A stretch of DNA of 64,000 nucleotides from Prorocentrum cordatum. Its lineage: Eukaryota > Sar > Dinophyceae > Prorocentrales > Prorocentraceae. The DNA lies in NCBI GenBank assembly GCA_963575745.1, contig CAUYUJ010004355.1, positions 1 to 64,000 on the forward strand. Direction: 5' to 3'. The position numbers and the translations under genes were made by a program. Shown in pieces: positions 22,641-33,600 of this stretch. The notes below the pieces were generated by a model. It was not told where the DNA came from. It saw only the letters and a program-made list of their open reading frames with translations, and ran no database searches. Every line of letters starts with the position of its first letter. The first letter of the stretch is position 1.

Positions 22641-23933
22641 TGTCTTGCCTTACAATCAAATGTGTTACGAGCCTAGTGGCTCAATTCTTTGTCGTGTCGA
22701 TCCGTGGCGTTCCGAGGTCTCGCGAGCTAGCGAATGCGTAAGTGACCGCTGGCGACGCGTACCAGCTTCGATTCCGACCAGACTCGCTGAGCGAGTTGTC
22801 GTTTTGCCACTATTGGTGCGAGTTACTTCGGTGCGGGTGCTGCCCATTTCTTTTCTCGTGAAGTTTCAAGTGCCAAGCTCTTCTCCTCGTCATTGGCTCC
22901 GCTCCATCCCGTCGTCCTCATCAGGCATTTGCTTTGCCCTTCCCGATCTCTCTCTCTCTCTCAACCTCCGTCTTCCTTCCCCCTCCCTCTCCCCTTTCCA
23001 CTCACTCTCTGCTCCACTCGTCGAGGTTGTCCTTTCCTCCTCGTCCTCTGTGCCCTTGACCACCTCTGAGGACCCGGCGTCCTTGCGCAACATCTACCGC
23101 AGTTTCCCCCAGAGGAGCCTTCGACCGATGACGAGGAAGAGCAGATGCGGTGCAAAGGTGAAGGATGAAGAGAATGAGGGAAGAGGACGTTGAGGAGGAG
23201 GATCAAGAAGAGGTGGAAAGCAGGAGTAAGGGAGGGGATTGGCCACTGGATGACATTGCTATTTCATGGGCGTCTAGAACTAGTCGTTACCATAGTTCCC
23301 GAAAGTTGCAAGACGCAGGCCAGACATCCAATCAGATTGTCTGAGGTTGCGGAGGGGAGGGACTACACTCGAGAAGGAGGAGGAGGGGGAGAAGGAGGCG
23401 GAGGAGGAGGATCAGGAACATGGGAAGGATGATAATAATGATCGGCATTGCGCGCGCACACCCGCCCTTTTTTGCAGTGTGCTTTCATGCCTTTCGCTGT
23501 ATGTCGTGCCGGCTTGCCTTTTGGACAAGAATGTCAAGTCCACCTGCGTACGCGCAGTGCGAGTCTCGTTGGCGATACCGGGCGAGTGAACGCGTGGAAG
23601 GGCCTGCGTGGCGAAGGTCTGCGCCGACACGCAGTGTGATTGTCTCGTTGGCGAGTGAATGCGTCGAATGGGCTGGGTGGCGAAGGAGATGGCCCGAGCC
23701 ACCTCTGCTGGGGTAGTGGATACAAGCACAGAGCGCAGTTGACGCATATGACGCCAGACATCCGACGTTTTTTTTTTTTGTTTGTGTGGCCTGTCGACCC
23801 CACCAGGGCACCAGCGTTCCATCCCGGCAGCCGCAGCAATCTTGGCTCAAGCCATCCTGGCCTCCGTCATGTCGGCTCCGGGCTGTGCTGCGCAGGTCGC
23901 CGCTGCCGCTGTGTCGCCTCGTCGGTTGTCCGG
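22641..23933. other. Spacer upstream of the hydrolase gene
   Basis: 22950-23060 is CT-rich, and a GGA tract lies at about 23370-23420. A short duplication of a GTGAATGCGTNGAA...GGCGAAGG block occurs at about 23583-23615 and 23650-23690. A T-run is at 23769-23779. No SL-like sequence was found upstream of the hydrolase. Confidence 0.5.
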
Positions 23934-25031
23934 ATGCGTGACGAGGCTCTGTTCCGGTGCTGGAGTGAGCCGACCGACTCGAGCACCAGCTCTGTGGCCT
24001 CGGACGACGAGGGCTTCGACTCGAGTCCCGATGACCCACTCTGCAGCAGGCAGCCCGAGCTCTCCGGTTCAGTTCTGAATCGCAGATGGTGGGCCTGTTT
24101 TCCACCACCACCACAAGTTGGAGGGGGAAGGGGTCCTCCTCCTCCTCCTCCTCCTCCTCCTCCTCCTCCTCCTTCCCCCCTCCAACTTATTGTGGTGGTG
24201 GTGGAAAACGGGCCCATCAGCAGAGGGGAGAAGCTGGCCCTGTACACCTGGGCTCCGCTCTTCGGCTCCACGAGCGGCGTGGCGCTGCTCTTCCACGGCT
24301 ACCTGGGCAGCCCGCGGTGCGCGGCGCACTGCCACCTGGCGGCGGCCCTCCGCCGGCTGGGCCTCTGCTGCTACGGCGCGGACATGATCGGCCACGGGGG
24401 CAGCGACGGCCTCCCGGGCCTCCTGCCGCGCACGGACGAGCTCCTCGAGGACGGCCTCGACGTGCTGACCGAGGTGCGGCTGAGGCATCCTGGTCAGAGA
24501 GTCTTCCTATGCGGGACGAGCATGGGGGGAGCGATCGCGGTCCATGTGGCGCACTGCGCGGACGAGCCCGTGGACGGAGTCGTCCTCCTGTCCCCGCTGA
24601 TCAAGCCCAGGCCTTCCGACTTGCCCCACCCGGCCGCGGTCGTTGCTCTCCGCGCGCTTTCTTGGGTCGCGCCCGCCCTGGCAGTCGGGCCCCTCCCGTT
24701 TCGCCAGCCCGAGGACGACAGGAAGACTTATGGGCCCTACGAGGGCAGGATGCGCCTACGTTCGGCCGCTACGCTCTTGGGAGTTACCGAGCGGGTCCAG
24801 GAGCGCGTCCAGGATTTCTCTTGCCCGTTTTTCATCGGCGTGGGCAGTCGTGACGAAGTGATCGACAAGAGTGGTCCGAAGGAGTTCTACGAAAGAGCGT
24901 GCACCGACGTGCAAGACAAGGTCTTCAAGAGGTACAGTGGCGCTTGTCATGTGATGCTCAATGATGAAGAGTTCAGGGAGGACATTATCGCAGACGTTTG
25001 CGCATGGATTTCGCCACGCTTGCACCGATGA
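23934..25031 (+). CDS. Alpha/beta hydrolase, monoacylglycerol-lipase-like
   Basis: A frame of 365 codons from ATG 23934. Its C-terminal 270 residues form a serine alpha/beta hydrolase of the Hydrolase_4 (monoacylglycerol lipase / lysophospholipase) type. In order, LLFHGYLG gives the oxyanion-side HG, GADMIGHGGSDG is the loop typical of this family, and GTSMGGAIA is the nucleophile elbow with Ser near residue 196. GSRDEVID supplies the acid Asp near 307 and GACHVML the catalytic His near 338, so the triad is complete. The expected reaction is hydrolysis of acyl-glycerol or lysophospholipid esters; the substrate is not readable from sequence. The first 50 residues are acidic and Ser-rich and look disordered. 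Residues about 51-96 are encoded by an inverted-repeat element (24086-24220) that may be an intron (24089-24220, GT-AG, 132 nt). Removing it keeps the frame. No signal peptide or membrane helix is evident. Confidence 0.85.
   Translation: MRDEALFRCWSEPTDSSTSSVASDDEGFDSSPDDPLCSRQPELSGSVLNRRWWACFPPPPQVGGGRGPPPPPPPPPPPPPSPLQLIVVVVENGPISRGEKLALYTWAPLFGSTSGVALLFHGYLGSPRCAAHCHLAAALRRLGLCCYGADMIGHGGSDGLPGLLPRTDELLEDGLDVLTEVRLRHPGQRVFLCGTSMGGAIAVHVAHCADEPVDGVVLLSPLIKPRPSDLPHPAAVVALRALSWVAPALAVGPLPFRQPEDDRKTYGPYEGRMRLRSAATLLGVTERVQERVQDFSCPFFIGVGSRDEVIDKSGPKEFYERACTDVQDKVFKRYSGACHVMLNDEEFREDIIADVCAWISPRLHR
24086..24220. mobile_element. ACC-hairpin inverted-repeat element, copy 2, inside the hydrolase gene (putative introner)
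   Basis: The left arm GGGCCTGTTTTCCACCACCA and the right arm TGGTGGTGGAAAACGGGCCC are almost perfect inverted repeats and extend inward through AAGTTGGAGGGGG around a TCC-repeat core. Copies lie at 18478-18618 and 61804-62006. Here GT at 24089-24090 and AG at 24219-24220 could serve as splice sites, giving a 132-nt intron in phase 2 that leaves the reading frame intact. Unspliced, it would insert a Pro- and Val-rich segment just before the hydrolase fold. An element bringing its own splice sites is what is meant by an introner. Confidence 0.75.
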
Positions 25032-25319
25032 CCAGTGCTAGTTACGTACATTGCTCTTGGTGTCTTGGTTTGGATGTGGCCCCGAATTTCGAAGTGATAG
25101 TTTTCTCATCCTTGGTGCTGGCTGTATGGCACGTTTAGGTCACAAGCGCAGCACATGCTTCAACCGCCCTTTCGCTGAGCTTGTTGTGCACGCTGGCGCC
25201 GAAGATGTGTGGTTTTTTCCTGCCTCTCACTCCCTCCCTCTCTTTTTCTCTCTTTCTCATTGCGACGGCCTTACGGCCGGTGCCGCCGACCCTGTTCGCT
25301 AGGACGACGAAGAGAAGGG
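25032..25319. other. Sequence downstream of the hydrolase gene
   Basis: Probable 3' untranslated or intergenic DNA. No poly(A) signal is expected to be recognisable in a dinoflagellate, and no structure is seen. Confidence 0.4.
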
Positions 25320-25560
25320 GTAAGAGGAGGAGGAGGAGGATGAGGAGGAGGAGGAGGAGGAGGAGGAGGAGGAGGAGGAGGAGGAGGAGGAGGAGCAGTA
25401 TGGAGGAGGATGCGGAGGAGGAGGAGGAGGAGGAGGAGGAGGAGGAGGAGCAGGGGGAAGAGGCGGAATCACACATTATGTCTAACTCTCCCTCTCTCTC
25501 TCTCTCTTTCTCTCTTTTGTTTCTTCTCTATCTCTCTCTCTCTCGTTCTGCAGTTGCCGT
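25320..25560. repeat. GGA microsatellite followed by CT-rich tract
   Basis: GGA repeats at about 25323-25452 are followed, after a 30-bp gap, by TCTCTCTC-rich sequence at 25485-25550. A purine tract next to a pyrimidine tract on one strand could fold back. Confidence 0.85.
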
Positions 25561-26825
25561 ATTATGATTTCATAGGGCATTTGACTGGGGGCCTCGGACT
25601 GGGGGCCTCCTGAGGACATATTGGAGCCTTCGGACGGTCGGTCGGCCATATCGTGTTGATATTATGACATGTTGCAGCCTCCTTGGGGATGTCTTTGGTC
25701 ATCTGGGAGCCATCTAGAGGCCGAACATGCGCCAGATCATACTTTCCAGGGGGGGAGCGAGCTGATGCCAAGTTTGCGAGAAGGGGGGAGGCGTCCCCGA
25801 CAGAAGGCAGAATCATCCTGCAGGAGAGCGGACATGCACATCCTGACGTGCCCCCACGTGCCAGTGGCACCATGGCGGATCCGGAGACTTTCCTCACCTT
25901 CCTCGCTTTTAGTTTTTTTCATAGCAGTTCACCTTATCCCCGCTTCTCCTCCTCCTCCTCCTTTTCCCTGTGGGCTGTTCAGGCCAACTCGATGTAGCGC
26001 TACCGTGCAGTGCGGACTTAGTCGCAGCAAGTTCATGGCATGAGCCACGAGTGCCATCGCCGACCAGCCCACGCGCCCCTTTGGATGCGTGGCCATCTTG
26101 CCTGCACCACCGTCCTTCATGCGAGCCGTGGCTCGACAACGACCTCCTGGGACGCTCCCGCTTCCTGCTCGTGGAGTTTGCGGCCGCTTCCACGGCACGC
26201 GCGAGCTGCGTGGTCATTGACGGTGAGGCTCCGAAGAGCTCCTGGGACCACTGGTTATCGATCTTCATATTGTTTGGCGGCGCGCACAGGGAGGAGGAAC
26301 AGGTACCGACACACCCACCCTTCCTCGTTTTTGCTTTCTCAGGCCTCCTGGGAGTCCTCGTCGCCACGGCTGGAGTTGCTGGAACTTCTGGTCGTGTTTT
26401 GCCCACACGGGGTTGCACCGCGGGGGCGTCATGGGGCGGCTTTGTAAGGAGTCGGCGGTAAGTTTTTTTCGTGCCGACGCGGCGGCGACCCCGCCGTGGG
26501 CGTTCACCCCTTGCGCCACCTCGTTTTCGCGCGCCTCCAAGTTGTGTTGCTGCGCCCTGTCCGCTTCTATGCGAGACGGAGCTGTTCCGATCGCGTTTGC
26601 GGCCGACGCGGTGTCGGCTGCTTTCGTGCAGCTCCTTCAGAGCGGCTGGCTCCTCTGACGTGTCGGCACGGCCAAGTGCGGCGAGGAGTGGAGGGGAGGC
26701 CTCGCATGCTCGCTCGAAGGTTTGTGGAAAGGAGAAAAAAGGCGCCCTTTGGGAGCAGAGTTGGCGTTTCTGGCGCTGACGCGCCGTGTATGTCCAGCGC
26801 CTGGCCTTCCGCTGTTCCACACGCG
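25561..26825. other. Spacer, no gene recognised
   Basis: GC-rich. Several frames of 80-180 codons occur on both strands with no recognisable domain. Nothing is supported. Confidence 0.45.
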
Positions 26826-26845
26826 AATATATATATATATATATA

Positions 26846-26929
<84 letters not shown>
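26826..26929. repeat. Compound AT/GT dinucleotide microsatellite
   Basis: An AT run (26826-26888) with one TTTT interruption passes directly into a GT run (26889-26929). A separate GT run lies at about 27273-27302. Both are simple repeats. Confidence 0.97.
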
Positions 26930-27273
26930 CCAGCTCCCTCCCGCCGTCGCAGGGCGTTCCTCCTCTTCCCCCGTGCACTGCGGCTCAGTTCACAATTGCT
27001 CGTCCAACAATCTCCTCTTCCGCTAGCGCAGTCACTCTGCCTGGCCGCCGGCGCAAAACATGCGCTCCAGCTTCCTGGCATCTCGTCCTCGCTCACTCGC
27101 TCGCCCCACAGCGGCGTGAGAGTCTCGCCGCCGCTCCCTCACATCAAGCTTTGGGGATGAGGAGGCGGTCCAGGCGGGCAATATAGGAAAATATGGGAAG
27201 TGAAGTGGGGGGGAAGACGAAAATCCAAACGACATGGGAAAATATGGGGAATTCTGGGAATTGTGTGTATTGA

Positions 27274-27306
<33 letters not shown>

Positions 27307-28794
27307 GGGCCCCTTCAGAGACGGCAGTCAGGGGTCGGCATCGTCCCGGGCCCAGCGACTGTGGCTCTTGAGGCCTTCTTGGGGGCGGCCAAGAGGGGGG
27401 TGCTGATTCGGTGGGAGTGGATATCCTGACGGGGGCCATGCTGTTTCCACAGATTTCATGGCGCCTCTTCTTATTTCAATGCGTCCCTGGCCCCCCCCCC
27501 CTGGGCCGTGCACATCCGCTGGCCACGATCGGCGCCCCCCCCTCTTGGACCCCCCCCCTCTTGGACGCCCCCGACTGGCCCCGACCCATCTGAAGAAATG
27601 GCTGGGGGGACCCCAAAGTCAGCGAGCGGGAGGGATCACTTCTCAAGGCCTCCCACTGCCCCCACCCGCAGACCTGAAGGCATCGCAGAACAATATCGCG
27701 GAAGGAACCTTCCCAGAGTACCGTCTAGTTGTTCTGGTGGATCGTGCCTGTAAACTCTAGACAGGGAGTCCATGAGGATGGATCTGCTCTGCTCCGCTCC
27801 TCCGGCCTCCGCCTCCTGTCTCTCCTCCTCCATCTGTCGAAGTCCTGTCCATCTCGCCGAGCGCGTTCCACTACTCGCAAAGTGCCCACTCGCAAACACC
27901 CTAAGAATCATACGTCTGCCTTCTTGTAATATATCGTAACTCCCGTGCGGCGGATCCAGGCCATTTGCGAGGAGCTACTTCGCGAGTAGTGGAACGCGCT
28001 TGTCTACCACCGCAGCCTCGCGTCCTTCGCGTCTGGGAGTTCTCCACTGGGGCGGAGCACTCTGCCGCGTCTTGGGGTCACCGACGGTCACCGAGCTGTG
28101 AGCTAGGAGCGCACAGATAGACCACACAATAGGGAGGTACAGCTGAGGGTGCCAATGGAGGCCTCTCCTCTGGAGACGCCTCGTCTGGGGTATCAGTCGA
28201 TTGCGACACAGCCTGCCGCCGCCTTGCCCCTGTGAGTGGAGTCCCAGATGATTTACCATGTTTGCGTGTTTCTTGCAATTTGCACCGTGAAGTTGGTCTG
28301 TTTCTGCATGCCGTGCGCAGTCTTGAGTATATCTGTACGCATCTCCTAGGTCCCATGTACGCCATATCAAGAAAAAGCCTTGCCGCCCGCTTTCAGTGGA
28401 TGTGACAAATTGTCGGCAGCGAGTCGACTGCGCTGCATCTTCCCCATGAGTGGCCCTGAGCTTCTAGCTTAGCGGTTTCTGGGGTGATGTTGGTACAGTC
28501 AGTGCCTACGCAAAGCGGCTTTGTTCCAGACGCAGTGGAGGAATTGGATGCGCCTTCCCAAGTTGCCGCGTGGTCTGTAGACTTTGAGTTTGACTGTTGT
28601 TCTCTGCGTGTGTCGCTGTGGAACAAAGGATGCATCCTGGGGTCCAGTACGGGACGCCCCTGGCCCAAACTTGGGAAAGCTGGCCGTCGTGATTTGCTCT
28701 TGACGCAGGAGGTTCGGGAACGGCCTTGGTGTAGTCGAACAGATATTCATCGTTATTGAATCGCTTCGCTCATTCCGCCGGCCCATTTCGCATG
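26930..28794. other. Spacer, no gene recognised
   Basis: Includes the GT microsatellite at 27273-27302 and C-rich runs at 27488-27560. A 13-nt block CTCGCCGAGCGCG / CGCGAAGTAGTGG-type sequence appears in inverted form around 27855-27885 and 27975-28000 (CGCGTTCCACTACTCGC against GCGAGTAGTGGAACGCG). That is a 17-bp perfect inverted repeat with about 110 bp between its arms. No coding region is supported. Confidence 0.5.
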
Positions 28795-29022
28795 GACCCC
28801 GCCCCCACAGTACGGCGCTAGCGAAAACGGGGCCTGCTTTTAGGCCGCGGGACGTGCCAGCCGCGAAGCGGTTGAAGCGAGCCCTCAGGAGAAGATGACG
28901 ATGATGGCGGCAGCGGTGCAGCCCCCCCCATTTTGCTGCTGCGCTGGCCGCACGCTCCTCCCGCCGGCGATGACACGCCAGGCGGGTCCCTCCTTCCGCC
29001 ACGCGAAGCGGGCCTCGCCGCC
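28795..29022. repeat. 228-bp direct repeat, left copy
   Basis: Begins GACCCCGCCCCCACAGTACG and ends GGGCCTCGCCGCC. It matches 29221-29448 over 228 bp with only two mismatches seen. The two copies bracket a 130-bp segment identical to the 5' end of the large minus-strand retrotransposon. Confidence 0.95.
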
Positions 29023-29090
29023 GGTGCCGTAGGACACCGAGGCAAAACCCAGGGTGGGCGGGCAAAAGAGGGCCCCTTTGGGCCCTGGGA

Positions 29091-29220
29091 GGGCTTTGAG
29101 CCCCGAAGGCTTGAGCGGGAGAGAGGGAAAGGGAAGGGCAAGCAGAGGCAGGGGCAGGGAGAGAAGAAACCCAAGCCGACCGGGGAGGGCGGGGTCCAAC
29201 CGTTTAGGACAAACAACTAA
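29091..29220 (-). mobile_element. Detached copy of the 5' end of the large retrotransposon
   Basis: This 130-bp segment matches 55419-55548 in the same orientation with a single mismatch, and both stop at the same point (ending ACAAACAACTAA on the plus strand). 55548 is therefore very likely the 5' terminus of the retrotransposon. The copy here is a fragment, internally deleted element or recombination product, set between the two 228-bp repeats. Confidence 0.9.
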
Positions 29221-29448
29221 GACCCCGCCCCCACAGTACGGCGCTAGCGAAAACGCGGCCTGCTTTTAGGCCGCGGGACGTGCCAGCCGCGAAGCGGTTG
29301 AAGCGAACCCTCAGGAGAAGATGACGATGATGGCGGCAGCGGTGCAGCCCCCCCCATTTTGCTGCTGCGCTGGCCGCACGCTCCTCCCGCCGGCGATGAC
29401 ACGCCAGGCGGGTCCCTCCTTCCGCCACGCGAAGCGGGCCTCGCCGCC
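29221..29448. repeat. 228-bp direct repeat, right copy
   Basis: Near-identical to 28795-29022. It directly abuts the retrotransposon 5' end at 29220/29221. The repeat-element-repeat layout could be a terminal-repeat structure of a short relative, or the product of unequal exchange in a tandem array. Confidence 0.95.
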
Positions 29449-30538
29449 TTTGTTCTATAATACTGGTGCTGCTGCCAGTGCCCCCGCACACTGGCCGCCT
29501 GGCGGGTTCTACGCGCCGGCGTGCTGTGTGGGCGCCCTGATGGGCGTCGCCAAAACTGGGTGCCAGGCGTTGTGTTGCCGGCACCGTCTAGGCACTGAGT
29601 CACGCATCGCCTGGCGTGTGCGCCGGCGTGCGTGTGGGGCCCGACTGGCCCTCTGTCTGCCGACTGCCGCCAGGCAACTGATGCCGGCGTGCGCGGCTGT
29701 CCTCCGTGAGGCTAGGCCTTGGGCTCGCGCCGGTACCTTGATTGCCGGCGGAGCCCGACCTTGGGCTGAGGCCCGAGGGTGTCGTCGCTGGCGCTCGGCA
29801 CGGGCCGGTACTTGGCATCCCCGTCCGCGCCGCGGCCTCCAGATCTCCCGGCTCCCCGCCTCCACAGGTGCCCAAAGTGCACGGGGCGGGCAGGGTCCGG
29901 CCCCTGACAGAGGGGGTTCCCCGGGCCGGCGCTGGGGTGCGGGCCCGTGCCTGCGCGTGAATTCAAGCGCTGCGGCCACCTGGGCCGTCAGATTGCCAGC
30001 TACTGTAGCACAGCTGCCGTCAGTATGCCCGGCACGACCAGGCTTGGTATGGAGAGCCGGCGTGCCAGGCGGGTTCCAGCGTGGTCCTCGTCCAGGGCTG
30101 CAAGGGGACCCACAGTTAGTAGTCCACCGTCCCCCCTGCTACATGGTATGGAATTTGGGTGGTCTGTAGGGGCAATTGTCATGCATCCGCGGACGCACCC
30201 TCTGAACGGCGGGTGCTCCGCGGGAAATACGTTTGGGGGTAGCGGGCCCCCCGATATATGTAGGTGAGGTAGCGCGCGCTTCTTGCCCCTCTCAGCGGGG
30301 CAGCGGATTTGAGTTTCCTTGAAATTTTCGCGAGATCGCATCGGCGGCGCGATCGGGCGCGAAGGGGTTCGACAGCGACGCATCGTCCTTGCATCGACGG
30401 CGCCATTGGGTGCGATTGATTAGATGCATCGGCTCTGCGTTTGTCGGTTTGACTACATGGTTTGTTTTGTTGCGTCGTTCGCTCAGGCGCGTCGGGTGCA
30501 TGTCAGAGTAGGGGCGCGAAGATGGGAGCCTGGTTGTT
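29449..30538. other. GC-rich spacer with recurrent GCCGGCG motifs
   Basis: 29449-29960 repeats short motifs such as GCCGGCGTGCG and TGCCAGGC at irregular spacing and in both orientations, as subterminal repeats of DNA transposons do. It lies upstream of the transposase-like gene. No inverted partner downstream of that gene was found by eye, so element ends remain undefined. Confidence 0.4.
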
Positions 30539-30646
30539 TTGCCCCAAGACTTGTATGAACTCTGGGAACATCTTGGCTCGAACCCACGCCATTCGCCGTG
30601 CGCCCGAGCAAATCTGCTTGAATATCTCGAGCCAGTGCGCTTTGCA

Positions 30647-33600
30647 ATGGAGGGCGCTGCTCTGCCGCCATCTCTGCCTCAGCCGGAGAGAACATCGACC
30701 ACGCACTTACCGCGCATAACATTCATTGTCCGTAAGCAGGAGGCGACTGCAGTTGGAGCTTGGCTTCTTTCAGAATGTAGCAGTGTCGCAGGGGATTCGT
30801 CTGTGTATTGGCGCGTGGATCGCGCCGTGATGTTCCGAGATCTGATATCTATGCCGAGGGGTGGGCTTGCCCGAGTGAGTACCCTGATAAATTTGAAGGG
30901 CGACTACGAATACCAGCTGCGCTTGGCCGAGAGCGTCGTCGGCGGCCCCATGACTTCTCACTTTCCTGGCGGCCAGGCGCGCTGGCGTGCTTGGCCGCTA
31001 GACGACGCGCAATTGCGAGCAGTTCGAGCGTCTGCGGGAGAACCTTTCGCGATCGTCTCGCCCGCCACCTTCGCTCGCGCAGTCGGCGTGGCTCCGAAGA
31101 TCGTCAGGTTCTCGGGGCCAATCGTTGTTTGGTCGTCTCTCCTTCCTCTCCCGCCTGACCTCCTGTCATCGCTCGGCCTGTTCTTGCTGCCCCCCTCGTC
31201 GTCGTCTCCGCCGTCATCGTCGAGCTCGCCCTCGCCCTTTGTACCGTCATTTTTCGTTTCTCGAACTGCTTGCACTTGCGCGTCGCGTAGGGTGGTCCCT
31301 GACGCGCGGGCGGAGGCGCTCGCGCTGCAGGGCGCTGCAGCCGCCGACGTGGACGTGGCCGTCGCTCCGCCCGAGGCGGGCATCGTGGAGGTGCAGGCCG
31401 CCCCGCCTCGTGGCGACGCCGCTGGCTCATTGGGTGAGGTTCGGAGGAATCTAGCGTCGATGGCAGGCCCTCACCTTGGTGGCACTGTGGGCCACCGCTG
31501 GGCCCCTCACGGTATCCTTTGTTGCTTGAGCTTGACATTCCAACTCAAGCCGTCTGCGAAGTTATCTGACTTGCTCGCCATGGTTGTCCAGATGTTCTAC
31601 GGGAGGGATGGGTCGCAGCTGGTGAACGAGATCCGCCATGGGAGGATTCCGCTTCCTTCGTCAGAGTTGATGCGTCAAGCTCGCATTCGTTTGGATGTGC
31701 TAGTGATTCTATATGAGCGTGAGTTAAACAAAGATTTTAAGTTCATGAGGTACTTGTTAGTGGATGGTAGTAAGCAGCTTGGTCGGCATTTCTTGTGCAC
31801 CCGAGAAGACCGCATACGTTATCCACGATCGGAGTTTGGGAATCCTGGCTTCATGGTGATGTATGACCTGAACGAAGGCTTCGAATCCAGAGTCTGCCCG
31901 CTTTCGACAACTGGCGAGGGGCACTCCACCGCTTTAAAGAAAACGTTCAATGTCACGAGCATGTTTCTCATGGAGTGCGAGCGCGAGTTCGATTTCGAAG
32001 AACGTCGGTGCGAGGTCTTCGGCATTAAAACTGATCAGGGGGCTGAGGCAAAGATCCGCGAGCAAGCAGCAAACGTAGTGCCTTTCTTGGATGGTAAATA
32101 TGCTGCGATTGATCCCAGGAGTTGGTTGTGGCCGTTTGTATTGTTCGTGACTGGGCACCTTCACTTGTTGTTTAACGCGTTGGAGGAAGCATGTAAGCAG
32201 GTCAGCGTCGCGACCGAGTTTTTCAGTAACCTGGCGACGATGTGCAAGTTTTTGGGTGATAGTGTCATGCGTGAAAAGTTCCAGAAGCATTGTTGTATCG
32301 GTCGGGCTTGCGCTGGGAAGTTCAATCACTTTGCAAACCACCACATTGACTGGCGCTGGGAATTCATGGGCCCTGCGATTATTGCTGTCATGGCAGTATG
32401 GCATGATGTTTGCGACAACTTTAACGCAACAGTGATGGCGGCAAGCGGGACGGGGAGACTTGATCGGAAGATATTGGATGAGGTGGCACGCGTCGTGGGC
32501 GATCGTTGGGCGTTCGCTGCAGTCGCGGAGATGTTGAGGATGTTCGCCGCCATCGTCGAGACATATGCTAGCCGACTGGAAGGTTGTGAATGTCATTCTT
32601 GGATTTGGAAGCGCAAGCGAAAACACTCCAGTAAGTTGAACGATCTTGGGAGACTGACTGGTTTTAAGCACTGTGTCTGGAAAGGCCGCCAGGCCGCTTG
32701 GTGGGTTGCCGTTGGGCTGGATCAAATGCTGTCCGACCTGGCGAACACCGTTTCTAAAGATTTGGATGCAATTTTAAGCCGTGTTGATTTAGCTCGCAAG
32801 ACGGAGATCTTGAAGTGGGTGAAGGAAATGTCAGGCATGCTGATTGAGATCGTGCGTCAGAAGATGCAGTTCTGGAGGCATATCCCTTGGCTTGTCGTTG
32901 GCGTATTTTGGGACGCGTTGAGGAGCAATCCGGCTGACATGTCATGGAGGCGACCGCTGCGACAGAGCATCGACGAGTACGATCAGGCCGTTGCTGCTGG
33001 GCGCCCCTTAGTGAGAATATCTCATCGATTGTTGGGGCCCGAGGGCCCATGCGGAAGGGGGCTTCGGGAGTTGAACGATCACGAGGATCAGCGTTTGAAT
33101 GATTATCCAATGGCGTACGCCGCCATCCTTTCTTACGCTCTGGTGCCGCTGGTGGAGAGGAACGTGGAGAGCATGCACGCTAGAGTCAGCTCTTTGGGGC
33201 GCACAATGACGTACGTACATGCGCCGACGGTGTGTGCTCGTCTGCGCGAGCCCACGCACATAGCGCTGCTGCAGTCCTCAGAGGCGTACCATTCGTTCTG
33301 TTGCATGAACTACAGGAAGCTCAAGCTGTTCGATTGCGTCCTGCAGTACAGGTTCACTACGTCCGAGCTTGATGGGATGTCAAGTCGGGAAAAGCTCCAT
33401 GCTATCTACATGTGCGATATCGACTCGAAGTACCAGACCATGGACCCCCAGAGAGACAGCTGGCAGATCTGGAAGGATGGCATAGACTCCATGAAGATGA
33501 GGTTGCCCATTGCTTATGGCAACCCGACACCTGAGATCAAACGCGCGGTCCAATTCATCAAGGGCCTGTTCTGCCAGCACGGGTACTACAGTCTCCCCGT

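Noticed and set aside
25909-27096. Minus-strand frame of 395 codons crossing the AT/GT microsatellite
   Set aside because: Reads His-Thr and Ile-Tyr dipeptide runs from the microsatellite. The flanks lack domains.
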